Shown here one piece after another: positions 44,640 to 53,287 of a stretch of DNA of 64,000 bases (position 1 is its first letter; the number at the start of each line of letters is the position of its first letter). Source of the DNA: Microbacterium sp. JZ31 (GTDB taxonomy: Bacteria > Actinomycetota > Actinomycetes > Actinomycetales > Microbacteriaceae); contig NZ_CP017661.1 in the NCBI RefSeq assembly GCF_016805985.1, forward strand, positions 1-64,000, given 5' to 3'. The position numbers were made by a program, and so were the translations under genes. The notes under the pieces were generated by a model that saw only the letters and a list, made by a program, of their open reading frames with translations, ran no database searches and had not been told where the DNA came from.

Positions 44640-45514
44640 GCCGAGACCCTCTGCTGATAGTCGCGCGCCCACTCGGCGGTCGCCCGGAGGCCGCCGAACG
44701 CGTACATGTGCAGCTTGACCTCGCCCACCCGCTCGTCCGCGGCCAGCAGGTCGCCGAGCTCGGTGACGAACTTGTCGGGCCCTGCGGTGCCGAGCAGGTT
44801 CGTGAGCGAGAAGCCGTACTTCTTGACGATCATCGCGTTCGCGCCGACCCCGAAGCGGCGGGCGAAGTTCAGCAGGCGCTTGATGCCCGCGGGTCCGGGC
44901 GTGCCGATGCGGATGGGCGCGTCGATGCCGCGCTCGCGCACGCCGCGGATCCAGCTCGTGACCGGATCCGTGTCGAACGCGAACTGCGTGAGCAGGACGG
45001 CACCGAGTCCCTGGTCCCGCAGCGACTCGGCCTTCTTCTCGAGGTGGTCCCACAGCACGTCGGCCGCGATGTCGGGGTGGCCCTCGGGGTAGCCCGAGAT
45101 CGACACCTCGCGCACGCCGTACGACTGCAGCACGCCCGAGCGGATCACGTCGTACGCGCTGTCGTACGGGCCCTCCGGGGTGGCGGGGTCGCCGCCGACC
45201 GCGAACACGTGCTGCGTCGCGTCGACCTGCTGGAGCCGGTCGAGGAACTCCTCGAGCTGCGCCTGCGACGACAGGCGGCGGGCGGAGATGTGCGGGATCG
45301 GGATGAAGCCCGCGTCCCTCACGGCCTTGGCCGCGGCGACGCGCATCTCGAGGTCCTCGTTGCCGAGGAACGTCACGTTGACGCGCGTGCCGGGCGGGAT
45401 CACGTCCTGCGCCTCGTGAAGTCCCGGCACGTCCTTGCCGGTCATCTCGAGCGAGTAGTCGGCGGCGAGCCGCGCCTGCGGCGAGCCGAAGTCAGGCCTC
45501 AAAGAGTCGGACAC
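44636..45514 (-). CDS. metF: Methylenetetrahydrofolate reductase (MetF)
   Basis: This roughly 292-residue FAD-dependent TIM-barrel enzyme includes IPHISARRLSS, HVFAVGGDPATPEGPY, VSISGYPEGHP, LLTQFAFDTDPV and PIRIGTPGPAG. In a demethylation operon it would run in the oxidative direction, turning 5-methyl-THF from LigM into 5,10-methylene-THF. I chose GTG 45514 (SDSLRPDFG) because GGAAGG lies nine bases upstream; ATG 45553 would add 13 residues but has no visible ribosome site. It is the first gene of the metF-purU-ligM transcript. Confidence 0.88.
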   Translation of the reverse strand: MSDSLRPDFGSPQARLAADYSLEMTGKDVPGLHEAQDVIPPGTRVNVTFLGNEDLEMRVAAAKAVRDAGFIPIPHISARRLSSQAQLEEFLDRLQQVDATQHVFAVGGDPATPEGPYDSAYDVIRSGVLQSYGVREVSISGYPEGHPDIAADVLWDHLEKKAESLRDQGLGAVLLTQFAFDTDPVTSWIRGVRERGIDAPIRIGTPGPAGIKRLLNFARRFGVGANAMIVKKYGFSLTNLLGTAGPDKFVTELGDLLAADERVGEVKLHMYAFGGLRATAEWARDYQQRVSA

Positions 45515-45562
45515 TGGGTCGATCCTTCCGATCTGCTGCGCCTCCTTGCGCATCCGCGAGGC

Positions 45563-45597
45563 ACGTTACCTATGTCGATAGGGAATGTCCATAGGCA
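45563..45597 (-). promoter_or_regulatory. Promoter of metF-purU-ligM with tandem 13-bp direct repeats
   Basis: On the minus strand TGGACA (complement of 45586-45591) and TAACGT (complement of 45563-45568) are separated by 17 bp and read towards metF. Two head-to-tail copies of ATGTCsATAGGsA (45572-45584 and 45585-45597, with s = G or C) overlap the -35 and the spacer. CCTATG...CATAGG also forms an inverted pair across them. This is a likely regulator-binding array. PadR, which is encoded downstream, is one candidate binder. Confidence 0.55.
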
Positions 45598-45638
45598 GTG
45601 CCGCGGAAGTTGCTGAGAGCGGACCGGCGCTCGCGGCG

Positions 45639-46886
45639 TCAGTGGTCGAGCACGTAGCGGTCGCGGCCGACCAGGATGCCGATCAGCGCCTGCGCGATGA
45701 GCAGCAGGCCTGTGAACAGCAGCGGCGCGACCCACCCGCCGACCGCGGTGTGCAGCACGCCGAAAACGATGGGCGGGAACGCCGCGAACGCGTAGCCGAC
45801 CGACTGCCCCATGCCCGACAGGGCCGACGCCGTGTGGTGATCGCGGGCGCGCGACGCCATGAGGGTGAGCGACATCGCGAGGGAGGCGCCGCTCGTGAGG
45901 CCCGCCAGCATTCCCCACCACAGGATTCCGCCGGGCGCCAGGATCATCCCCGCGATCGCGATCAGCGCGAGCACGGGAAGCAGGGCGGGGACCCAGCGCT
46001 CGAGGCGGCCGCGCAGCACGAACGGCAGGGCGAGCGAGCTGATCACGCCCGTGAGCTGGAACATCATCGTGTCCACCCCCGACTGCGCCTCGCCGCGGCC
46101 GTAAGAGATCGCCATCGGCGCGAGCCAGGTCAGCAGCACGTAGAACAGCGAGGCCTGCACGCCGAAGTACGCGCCGACCTGCCAGGCCACCGCGTCGCCC
46201 CACACGCTCGGCCCGCGCGCGGCCCCGGCGGGGCGCTTCGCACCGCCACCGTGCCCCGCCCGCCGATGGTGCACGGCCCACAGTGCCAGGGCGATCGGCA
46301 GCGTCGCGCACACCGTGAGCAGCGCCATCCGCCAGCCCCAGGCGTCGCCACCCGTGACGACGTGCGAGATCGGCACGACGAGGCCTGACGCGATCGCGCC
46401 GCAGCCGGCGAGCAGTGCCGTGTACAGCGCCGTGACGGCGGGCACCCGCGTGCCGAACGACTGCTTGACGACGGCCGGCAGCAGCACATTGGCGGCGGCG
46501 AGCGAGACGCCGATCACGGCCGTGCCGATCCAGAGTGTGGCGATGGGCCAGCCCTCGGCGGAGACGAAGGGGAGCGAGCGGATCACCGTGCCCGCCGTGA
46601 GCAGGGCGAGCGAGACCGTCAGCACGCGATTGAGTCCCCAGCGCTGCGCGGCCGTGTGCGCGAGCGGCGAGCACAGCGCCCACGCGACGAGCGGCACCGA
46701 GGTCAGGGCGCTGAGCACGGCGAGGGACACGCCCGTGTCGGCCGTGAGCTGCTCCAGCAGCGGGCCGATGCCCGTGATCGTCGCGCGCATGTTCACGGCG
46801 ATCAGGCACAGCGTCAGCAGCAGGAACCCGAGGTGGAGGCGGCGCTCGGCGGTCCCGGATCCGTCTGCCTGCCCGTCGTCGTCCAC
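45639..46886 (-). CDS. MFS transporter (CynX/NimT-like)
   Basis: This 415-residue protein has about 12 transmembrane helices. The opening LGFLLLTLCLIAVNMRATITGIGPLLEQL and the WGLNRVLTVSLALLTAGTVI region match the cyanate/2-nitroimidazole transporter-like MFS branch. It starts at GTG. It lies directly upstream of the metF promoter on the same strand. Import of an aromatic acid or export of a product are both possible, and no substrate-specific motif is visible. Confidence 0.88.
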   Translation of the reverse strand: MDDDGQADGSGTAERRLHLGFLLLTLCLIAVNMRATITGIGPLLEQLTADTGVSLAVLSALTSVPLVAWALCSPLAHTAAQRWGLNRVLTVSLALLTAGTVIRSLPFVSAEGWPIATLWIGTAVIGVSLAAANVLLPAVVKQSFGTRVPAVTALYTALLAGCGAIASGLVVPISHVVTGGDAWGWRMALLTVCATLPIALALWAVHHRRAGHGGGAKRPAGAARGPSVWGDAVAWQVGAYFGVQASLFYVLLTWLAPMAISYGRGEAQSGVDTMMFQLTGVISSLALPFVLRGRLERWVPALLPVLALIAIAGMILAPGGILWWGMLAGLTSGASLAMSLTLMASRARDHHTASALSGMGQSVGYAFAAFPPIVFGVLHTAVGGWVAPLLFTGLLLIAQALIGILVGRDRYVLDH

Positions 46887-46974
46887 AGGCCGTGACTCTA
46901 TCCGGGCGCTCCCGCGCGCCGAGAGTCGCGACTTCCCGGTGAGTGGGACTGCGGAGGTGCCGTGCCCCGCCCGC

Positions 46975-47721
46975 TCACCCTGGCGGCGCCGCCGCCAGCC
47001 GATAGAGCACGCGCGGCCTGCCCCGCTTGCCGTAGCTGTGCGACAGGGCGATCAGGCCCGACGCCTCGAGGTGGTCGAGGTATCGCCGCGCGGTGGCCCG
47101 GGAGATGCCGCACGCCGCGGCGAGGTCGGATGCCGACAGGGGCCGCACCGGTTCGAGCGCCGCGATCACCCGCTCGAGCGTGACCTCGGCGAGGCCCTTC
47201 GGGAGCCGCGGGCGCGCCGCGGCGACGGCGTCCGGCGCGGCGGCCGCCGCCGGGATCCGCCCGGGCACGGCCAGCGTGCCGGTGTTGATCAGCCTGTCGA
47301 TCTCGCCCTGTGCCAGGGGCAGCTCGCGCGCCGCCTCGCTGCGGGCGCGCGACTCGCTCGCGTAGCGCAGCAGCCGCTGCTGGAGGACCTCCTGCGTGAA
47401 CGGCTTGACCAGGTAGCCCACGACGTGCGCGGCCAGCGCCTGCCGGACCGTGACCTGATCGTGGGACGAGCTGATCACGAACACGTCGGGGCCGTCCTGT
47501 CCAAGGGTGCGCAGGCGGTGCAGCACCTCGATGCCGCTGATGTCGGGCAGACGCATGTCGAGCAGCACGAGATCCACGCCGCGGCCCTGCGCAAGGGCGG
47601 ATCGGCCCGTCGCGGCGGTCCCGGCGACGAAGAAGCCGGGCGTCTCGGCGACGAAGCGGCGGTGAAGCGCTCGCGCACCCTCGTCATCGTCGACGATGAG
47701 CACCCCGAGGGCCGCGGTCAT
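46975..47721 (-). CDS. CitB/DpiA-type response regulator
   Basis: This 248-residue protein has an N-terminal receiver domain (VLIVDDDEGARALHR, phospho-acceptor Asp in DLVLLDMRLPDISG, Lys in YLVKPFTQEVL), a linker, and a C-terminal winged helix (LSASDLAAACGISRATARRYLDHLEASGLI). This arrangement is that of CitB, DpiA and DctR regulators, which control carboxylate uptake and metabolism. It overlaps the sensor-kinase stop by 4 bases and faces tctCBA beyond the kinase gene, which is its probable target operon. Confidence 0.92.
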   Translation of the reverse strand: MTAALGVLIVDDDEGARALHRRFVAETPGFFVAGTAATGRSALAQGRGVDLVLLDMRLPDISGIEVLHRLRTLGQDGPDVFVISSSHDQVTVRQALAAHVVGYLVKPFTQEVLQQRLLRYASESRARSEAARELPLAQGEIDRLINTGTLAVPGRIPAAAAAPDAVAAARPRLPKGLAEVTLERVIAALEPVRPLSASDLAAACGISRATARRYLDHLEASGLIALSHSYGKRGRPRVLYRLAAAPPG

Positions 47722-49012
47722 CGCTCATCCGCCATGTCGAACGCGAAGCACGAGCCGCCCTGCTCGGTGCGCCTGAGCTCGATCGTGCCGCCGCGGGACG
47801 TGACGGTGCGTCGCACGAGGTCGAGACCCAGTCCGCGTCCCGCGCCCGTCGCGTCCGGCTTCGACGAGTATCCGCGCGTGAACACGCGATCGATGTCCGC
47901 GGGGTCGATCCCCGGGCCGTCGTCGTCGACCGAGCCGACGAAGCGGCCGTCCTCGTGCCGCAGCGTGCAGCGCACGGCGGTCGCTCCCGCCTCCGCGGCG
48001 TTGCGGGCGAGGTTCGCGAACACGAGCAGAACGCCCTCGTCGATCGGGATGTCCCTGTCCATGTCCGTCTCGAGCCGGGTGCCCAGAGCGCCGAGCTCGC
48101 TGCGCAGCGCCTCGATGCCGGCGCTCAGCAGACCGCTCGCGCGGGCGGATCCGTCGCCGCCCGCCGTCAGCACGGGCACGATGCCGGCGATGTACCGGAG
48201 GGCCTCGTCCTTGTCGCCATGCGACACCAGACCGTGGATGACGTGCAGCCGCGTCCCGAACTCGTGCGACTGCTCGCGCAGTGCCGCCGTGACCTGGCGC
48301 AGCTGCTCGTGCTGAGCCTGCACCGCGTCGAGCCGGCGGAAGCGCCGCTCGATCGCCGCGGAGAGCAGCGAGCTCGCGAGGGTCGCCGCCACGAGCGCGA
48401 CGAAGGTCCACGGCAGCAGGCTTCCCATCGCCTCCTTCCGCTCTGCCGAGATGCTCGACTCGAGGATCCCCACGGCCACCATGCCGACCACGTCCCCGTC
48501 CGCGCCGCGCACGGGACCTTGGCGCGCAGTGACGGCCCGGACGGCCCCGTCTCCGTGCCGAGGAACTCCTCGCCTGCCAGGACCGGGTCCGTCGTCGTGG
48601 ACACCTGGACGCCCCGCTGAGCGGGGTCGGGATGGGTGACGCGCACGCCCTCGTCGTCGGCGATCACGACGTAGTAGACGCCGGCCGTGCGCTGGATGAC
48701 GTCGGCGAGCGGCTGCAGCGCCGCGGTCGCGATCGCCAGGTCGGACGCGTCTGCCGTGTCGGCGGGGGTACCGGCCGCCACGGCGGCCTCGAGCGCGGTG
48801 CGCACCTCGCGCAGGGCCGCCAGACCGGTGGCGACCTCCCGGACGCGGTCGGCGGTGGTGTCCCGGATGCCGCGCTCCTGGAGGGTGAGCGCCACGGCGG
48901 CCGTCACGGCCACCGCCGCGAGCACGATCACCGACGGCAGCACGATCATCACGCGTCGGACGGCGCGCGCATGCCTGTCCAGTCCGATCCTTCTCATCTC
49001 CTCGCGTCGCAT
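47718..49012 (-). pseudogene. CitA/DcuS-type sensor histidine kinase, frameshifted
   Basis: All parts of a carboxylate sensor kinase are present, but in two frames. From ATG 49012 come the first helix (VMIVLPSVIVLAAVAVTAAV), the periplasmic PAS-like sensor (VYYVVIADDEGVRVTHPDP) and GPSLRAKVP. The frame then shifts at about 48511-48517, and the other frame continues VRGADGDVVGMVAVGILESS, the second helix, the H-box QSHEFGTRLHVIHGL and the ATPase core (LVFANLARNAAEAGA; DDDGPGI; GRGLGLDLVRRTV). One base appears to be missing (CCCGTGCGC where CCCGGTGCGC would keep frame). Sequencing error and true inactivation cannot be told apart here. Confidence 0.8.
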
Positions 49013-49125
49013 CGGCCGTGAGCATCTATGGTCACAACGCCTCGGGCCGGGGGTGCCCGGCGCCACGGCGGCTCATCCTATTACCCGTCTTGCGGCGACG
49101 ACGATGTCCGCACGAAGGAGCAGAG

Positions 49126-50148
49126 ATGACCAGAGACGAACCCGATTCCGGGCGGCGCGAGCGCGCGTCCGCGCGGCGCCTGATCCCTCGGATCCTCGGC
49201 GGCCTGTTCGCAGCGGCGGTGGTCGGCACGGCCGTCTCCGGGTCGGTCACGTCCGCCGCCGCGGGCGCCGACTTCCGGTCGGCGCTGACGATCATCGCCC
49301 CGGCCGCGGCCGGCGGGGGATGGGACGGCGTCGCGCGCGAGATGCAGCAGGCGCAGAAGGCGAACGGGCTCGTCAACAACGTGCAGGTCGTCAACATGCC
49401 CGGTGCCGGCGGCACGATCGCGCTCGGGAACGTCTCGGTCCTGGAGGGGCAGCCGGCGAACCTGCTCGTCGGCGGGACGGGGCTCCTCGCCGCGACGATC
49501 CAGTTCGGCTCCGACGCCACGCTCGAGGACGTCACGCCCATCGCGGCGATGGTCGAGGAGTACGACGTGATCGTCGTCCCCGGCGACTCGCCCTACGAGA
49601 CGCTCGACGACCTGGTCGCGGCCTGGCGCGACGATCCGAAGGCGCTGCCGTGGACCGGCGGCGGATCCTTCGATCAGCTCGTCGTCACCGATCTCGCGCT
49701 GGCCGCCGGCATCCGTCCGACGCAGACGACCTACATCTCCTCGGACGGCGGCGGTGAGGCGATCCAGGCGCTCCTGAACGGGACCGCGCAGGCCGCGGCG
49801 GGCGGATACCCCGACAACATCGACCAGATCGAGTCGGGCAACCTGCGCGCGCTCGCTCTCGTGGCGAAGGAGCCGATCGAGGGCATAGACATCCCGACGG
49901 CCGCCGATCAGGGCTACGACGTCTCGCTGACCAATTGGCGGATGGTGGCGGCCCCGGCGGGGCTGAGCGAGGACGAGGCCCAGGGGCTGACCGATCTCGT
50001 GCTCGAGACGCTCGAGACGCCCGAATGGCGGGACGCCGTGGAGCGCTACCACTGGACGGAGCGCGTGATCACGGGCGAGGAGCTCGGGGAGTTCCTCGAT
50101 GTCGAGCGCTCCCGGATCACCGCGCTGTACGAGGAGATGGGCCGATGA
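49126..50148 (+). CDS. tctC: Tripartite tricarboxylate transporter substrate-binding protein (TctC/Bug family)
   Basis: This 340-residue protein has an N-terminal signal/anchor (LIPRILGGLFAAAVVGTAVSG) and then a Bug-type binding fold: LTIIAPAAAGGGWDGVAREM, VVNMPGAGGTIALGNVS, DDPKALPWTGGGSFDQLV and GGYPDNIDQIESGNLRALAL. AAGGAG lies six bases before the ATG. Bug proteins bind citrate, other carboxylates or aromatic acids such as terephthalate. It is divergent from the CitAB-like pair, so sensing and transport are linked. Confidence 0.92.
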   Translation: MTRDEPDSGRRERASARRLIPRILGGLFAAAVVGTAVSGSVTSAAAGADFRSALTIIAPAAAGGGWDGVAREMQQAQKANGLVNNVQVVNMPGAGGTIALGNVSVLEGQPANLLVGGTGLLAATIQFGSDATLEDVTPIAAMVEEYDVIVVPGDSPYETLDDLVAAWRDDPKALPWTGGGSFDQLVVTDLALAAGIRPTQTTYISSDGGGEAIQALLNGTAQAAAGGYPDNIDQIESGNLRALALVAKEPIEGIDIPTAADQGYDVSLTNWRMVAAPAGLSEDEAQGLTDLVLETLETPEWRDAVERYHWTERVITGEELGEFLDVERSRITALYEEMGR

Positions 50149-50741
50149 GGGCTTCGAACAACCCGACCGCGCTCTCGGTGGTGGTCGGCGACGGCATCGT
50201 GCTGAGCGGGGGGCCGCGCGCCGTGACCACCCTCGTCAAGGACCTCCTCATGCCGACCCTGCTCGCCGGCTTCGCCACCTACCTCGTCGTCGGGATCGTC
50301 ACCATGGAGGTGCCGGAGGGCACGGCCTTCCCCGGCCCGCAGTTCTTCCCCGGCATCATCGCGGCGGGGCTGTACCTGTTCGCGATCCTGCTCGGCGGAG
50401 AGGCCGTGCGGGACTGGCGGCGCAGCGATCCGCGGCGCGCGGGCGCCGGCCCGGAGGCCGAGGCAGCGACGGATGTCGCGCCCGCTCCGAGCACGCGCCT
50501 GGACTGGGCGTCGCTGGCCTGGGTCGTCGGGTCGTTCCTCGTGTTCGCCCTGCTGCTGGACGTGCTCGGCTGGATCCTCGCGGCGGCCCTGCTGTTCGTG
50601 GGCGTCACGCGCGGGTTCGCGTCGCCCCGGTGGCTGTTCAACGCAATCGTCGGGCTCACGCTGAGCTCCCTCACCTACGTCGTCTTCGACATGATGCTCG
50701 GCATGGCCCTGCCCTCCGGCCTGCTCGGATGGAGGTTCTGA
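50145..50741 (+). CDS. tctB: Tripartite tricarboxylate transporter small membrane subunit (TctB)
   Basis: This 198-residue protein has four predicted helices (LLMPTLLAGFATYLVVGIVTM; FFPGIIAAGLYLFAILLGG; LAWVVGSFLVFALLLDVLGW; IVGLTLSSLTYVVFDMML). The AFPGPQFFPGIIAAG segment is typical of TctB. The ATG overlaps the tctC stop (ATGA) and tctA starts one base after its own stop, so all three are tightly co-translated. Confidence 0.92.
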   Translation: MRASNNPTALSVVVGDGIVLSGGPRAVTTLVKDLLMPTLLAGFATYLVVGIVTMEVPEGTAFPGPQFFPGIIAAGLYLFAILLGGEAVRDWRRSDPRRAGAGPEAEAATDVAPAPSTRLDWASLAWVVGSFLVFALLLDVLGWILAAALLFVGVTRGFASPRWLFNAIVGLTLSSLTYVVFDMMLGMALPSGLLGWRF

Positions 50742-50742
50742 G

Positions 50743-52281
50743 ATGGATGTGCTGCTTCTCCTGGCGGACGGCTTCGCCGGCGCCCTCACGTGGCAGAACC
50801 TGATCTGGGTGCTCGTCGGCTGCCTGCTCGGCACGGCCGTGGGCGTGCTCCCCGGTCTCGGCTCGTCCATGGCGGTTGCGCTGCTGCTGCCCGTGACCTT
50901 CGCGCTGGAGCCCACGGCCGCGTTCATCATGTTCGCGGGCGTGTACTTCGGCGGCCTGTTCGGCGACTCGACCATGGGCATCCTGATGAACACGCCCGGT
51001 CAGGCGTCCGCGATCGCCTCGACCTTCGAGGGCCACAAGATGGCCCTGAACGGCCGGGCGGCGCAGGCACTGGCCACTGCTGCGATCGGCGCGTTCATCG
51101 GCGGCTTCGTCGCCTCCATCGCCCTGGTGTTCCTCGCCCCGGTGCTCGCCGACCTGTCGAGCAGGTTCGGACCGGCCGAGTTCTTCGCGCTGGCGGTCTT
51201 CGCCTTCGCGGCCACGTCGTCGGTCGTCACCGACAGTCCCGCGCGCGGGCTGGCCTCGCTCTTCCTGGGGCTGGGCATCGCGGTGATCGGCGTCGACGGG
51301 GTGTCGGGTGCGCCCCGGTTCACGATGGACTCGCCGAACCTCTTCGACGGCGTCTCGCTCGTCACGGTGACGGTGGCGATCCTCGCCCTCGGCGAGGTGA
51401 TCTACGTGGCGTGCCTGGAGCGCCGACTGGGCGGCAAGGCGATCATCACGCCCACGGGGCGGCCCTGGCTCTCGCGTCGGGAGGTGAAGGAGGCCGCGCC
51501 GGCGTGGTTCCGCGGCACCGCGATCGGCCTTCCGTTCGGCGTCATCCCGGCCGGAGGGTCGGAGATCCCGACGTTCCTCGCGTTCGGGCTGGAGAAGCGG
51601 CTCGACGCGCGGCGGGCGACGCCGCGGTTCGGCAGGGGCGCGATCCGCGGTCTCGCCGCGCCCGAGGCGGCGGGGAACGCGACGACGGGCATGGCGATGG
51701 GATCGCTGCTCGCCCTGGGGCTGCCGATCTCCGCGACGGCCGCCATCATGCTCGCCGCCTTCCGGCAGTACGGTCTGCAGCCGGGGCCGCTGCTGTTCGA
51801 GCGCGCGCCCGACCTGGTGTGGTCGCTGCTGGCGAGCTTCTTCATCGCGATGATCGTGCTGCTCATCCTGAACCTGCCGTTCGCCATGCTGTGGGCGAAG
51901 CTGCTGCTGATCCCGCGCCCGTACCTGTTCGCCGGCATCACGGTGTTCTGCGCGCTCGGCACGTATGCGACGGGCGGCTCGACGTTCGACCTGCTCCTGC
52001 TGCTGGGGATCGGCGTGGTCGGCTTCGTGATGCGCGCGGCGGACTATCCGCTCGCGCCGCTGATCATCGGCATGGTGCTGGGGCCGCTCGCCGAGACCAG
52101 CCTGCGCGATGCCACGATGAGTGCCAACGGGGACTTCGCCGTGCTCGTGAGCGGGCCGATCAGCATCACGCTCTACGCGCTGCTGCTCATCGTGCTCGCG
52201 TTCGCCGTCCGCGGGCGCATCGTCGCCCGTCGGAGCGCTGCGTCGGCCGAGAAGGAAGCCGACAGGCAGCTCGTGCGGTGA
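50743..52281 (+). CDS. tctA: Tripartite tricarboxylate transporter large membrane subunit (TctA)
   Basis: This 512-residue protein has about 11-12 helices with TctA signatures: VGVLPGLGSSMAVALLLPVTF, GVYFGGLFGDSTMGILMNTPG, PFGVIPAGGSEIPTFLAFGLE, AAPEAAGNATTGMAMGS and a late ADYPLAPLIIGMVLGPLAE. It forms the transport channel of the TTT system. The substrate (a tricarboxylate or an aromatic acid) cannot be read from the sequence. It converges with the TetR gene. Confidence 0.95.
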   Translation: MDVLLLLADGFAGALTWQNLIWVLVGCLLGTAVGVLPGLGSSMAVALLLPVTFALEPTAAFIMFAGVYFGGLFGDSTMGILMNTPGQASAIASTFEGHKMALNGRAAQALATAAIGAFIGGFVASIALVFLAPVLADLSSRFGPAEFFALAVFAFAATSSVVTDSPARGLASLFLGLGIAVIGVDGVSGAPRFTMDSPNLFDGVSLVTVTVAILALGEVIYVACLERRLGGKAIITPTGRPWLSRREVKEAAPAWFRGTAIGLPFGVIPAGGSEIPTFLAFGLEKRLDARRATPRFGRGAIRGLAAPEAAGNATTGMAMGSLLALGLPISATAAIMLAAFRQYGLQPGPLLFERAPDLVWSLLASFFIAMIVLLILNLPFAMLWAKLLLIPRPYLFAGITVFCALGTYATGGSTFDLLLLLGIGVVGFVMRAADYPLAPLIIGMVLGPLAETSLRDATMSANGDFAVLVSGPISITLYALLLIVLAFAVRGRIVARRSAASAEKEADRQLVR

Positions 52282-52298
52282 CCGCCGTTCCCGGGCGG
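52282..52298. terminator. Weak hairpin between tctA and tetR
   Basis: CCGCC (52282-52286) pairs with GGCGG (52294-52298) around a seven-base loop in the 21-bp gap between convergent stops. It is short, so only a tentative terminator. Confidence 0.3.
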
Positions 52299-52302
52299 GA
52301 GA

Positions 52303-52881
52303 TCAGCGGGTGCGGAGGCCGTCGAGCGCGAGGCCGATGACGCGCATGCGCTGCTCCTCGTCGGGGAACGCCACCCCCGCGACGCCGGACAGCAGCCGCA
52401 CGACGTCGTCGATCGACACGTCGTCGCGCACGGCGCCGTCCTCCTGCGCGCGCCGCAGCAGCGGGGCGCCCGCGTCGAACATGGCGTTGCGGCAGCTCAC
52501 GAGTACGTCGGACTCGCGATTGAGGCTCTCGATCAGCACGCGCTTGGTGCCGACGTAGGCGATGAAGCGATGCACCCAGCTCTCGAGGGCGGGCCACGGC
52601 CCGAGGCTCGCGGCCTCATCGGCGGCCGCCACGAGCTGCTCGACCTCGGCCACGTACACGGCCTCGATGAGCGCGTCGCGCGTCGCGAAGTTGCGGTACA
52701 GCGTGCCGATGCCGACCTCCGCACGGCGTGCGATGTCCTCGAGGGACGCGCCCGTGCCGTGCTCGGCGAACGCGGCGCGGGCCGCCGCGATCAGCGCGTC
52801 GAAGTTGCGGCGGGCGTCCGCTCGCTGGGGGCGCTGGATCCCCGTCCAGGAGGGCAGCGCCTCGGCGGTCTGTTGCGACAT
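52303..52881 (-). CDS. TetR-family transcriptional regulator
   Basis: This 192-residue repressor has a TetR helix-turn-helix (LIAAARAAFAEHGTGASLEDIARRAEVGIGTLYRNFATRDALIEAVY region, residues about 28-75). Its C-terminal helical domain is of the SbtR/YcdC-like type (WVHRFIAYVGTKRVLIESLN). I chose ATG 52881 with GGAGGG upstream; the frame continues further upstream without family similarity. A pair of palindromes lies 40-85 bp upstream, so it is probably autoregulatory. Its other targets are not evident; the small ORF at 53035 or purU2 are near. Confidence 0.88.
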   Translation of the reverse strand: MSQQTAEALPSWTGIQRPQRADARRNFDALIAAARAAFAEHGTGASLEDIARRAEVGIGTLYRNFATRDALIEAVYVAEVEQLVAAADEAASLGPWPALESWVHRFIAYVGTKRVLIESLNRESDVLVSCRNAMFDAGAPLLRRAQEDGAVRDDVSIDDVVRLLSGVAGVAFPDEEQRMRVIGLALDGLRTR

Positions 52882-52916
52882 CGTCCCTCCTTCCCGGGCT
52901 CGGATCACGGCAGAGG

Positions 52917-52964
52917 TTGCAAAGCGGAGGAGTCCTCCGCTACGGTAAGCGGAGGGATCCTCCG
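52917..52964. promoter_or_regulatory. Tandem TetR operators and a rightward promoter
   Basis: Operator 1, AGCGGAGGAGTCCTCCGCT (52923-52941), has perfect 9-bp arms around one central base. Operator 2, GCGGAGGGATCCTCCG (52949-52964), is a close variant about 25 bp away. TTGCAA (52917-52922) and TACGGT (52941-52946), 18 bp apart, form a possible plus-strand promoter whose spacer is exactly operator 1. The adjacent TetR protein is the obvious ligand. Confidence 0.65.
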
Positions 52965-53034
52965 AACGGAGCCTCTCTTCCACTTTAGCTCCGATGGCGC
53001 GGCTGATCCACTCCGCACAGATGGGACGCCACTC

Positions 53035-53256
53035 ATGAGCACCTGCCTCGCCCGCCCCGCTCGGGTCCGTCGCCATCGCGTCGGAAGCGCTCCGCGCGCC
53101 CTTTCCGCCCCGCTGGGCGGCATCCGGCACATCGCTCGCCGCCGCGCCCGCACGAGGCGGCGCCCGGGGCCGCGCGAGGCCATGTTCGCGCTGCGCTCGT
53201 CGCTCGCGGCGCTGGCGAACCGGTGGCGTGCCGATCCCGAGGCGCCCCGCGGCTGA
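53035..53256 (+). CDS. Hypothetical small Arg-rich protein
   Basis: This 73-residue frame encodes a basic protein (HRVGSAPRALSAPL; HIARRRARTRRRPGPREAM; RSSLAALANRWRADP) with no recognised domain. It lies downstream of the rightward promoter under the TetR operators and would occupy the otherwise empty stretch 52882-53287. Against it are the weak ribosome site and the fact that GC-rich DNA often yields Arg-rich open frames by chance. Treat it as possible only. Confidence 0.3.
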   Translation: MSTCLARPARVRRHRVGSAPRALSAPLGGIRHIARRRARTRRRPGPREAMFALRSSLAALANRWRADPEAPRG

Positions 53257-53287
53257 GCCGGCCGGGCGAGACTGTCCTCGGCGCCGC

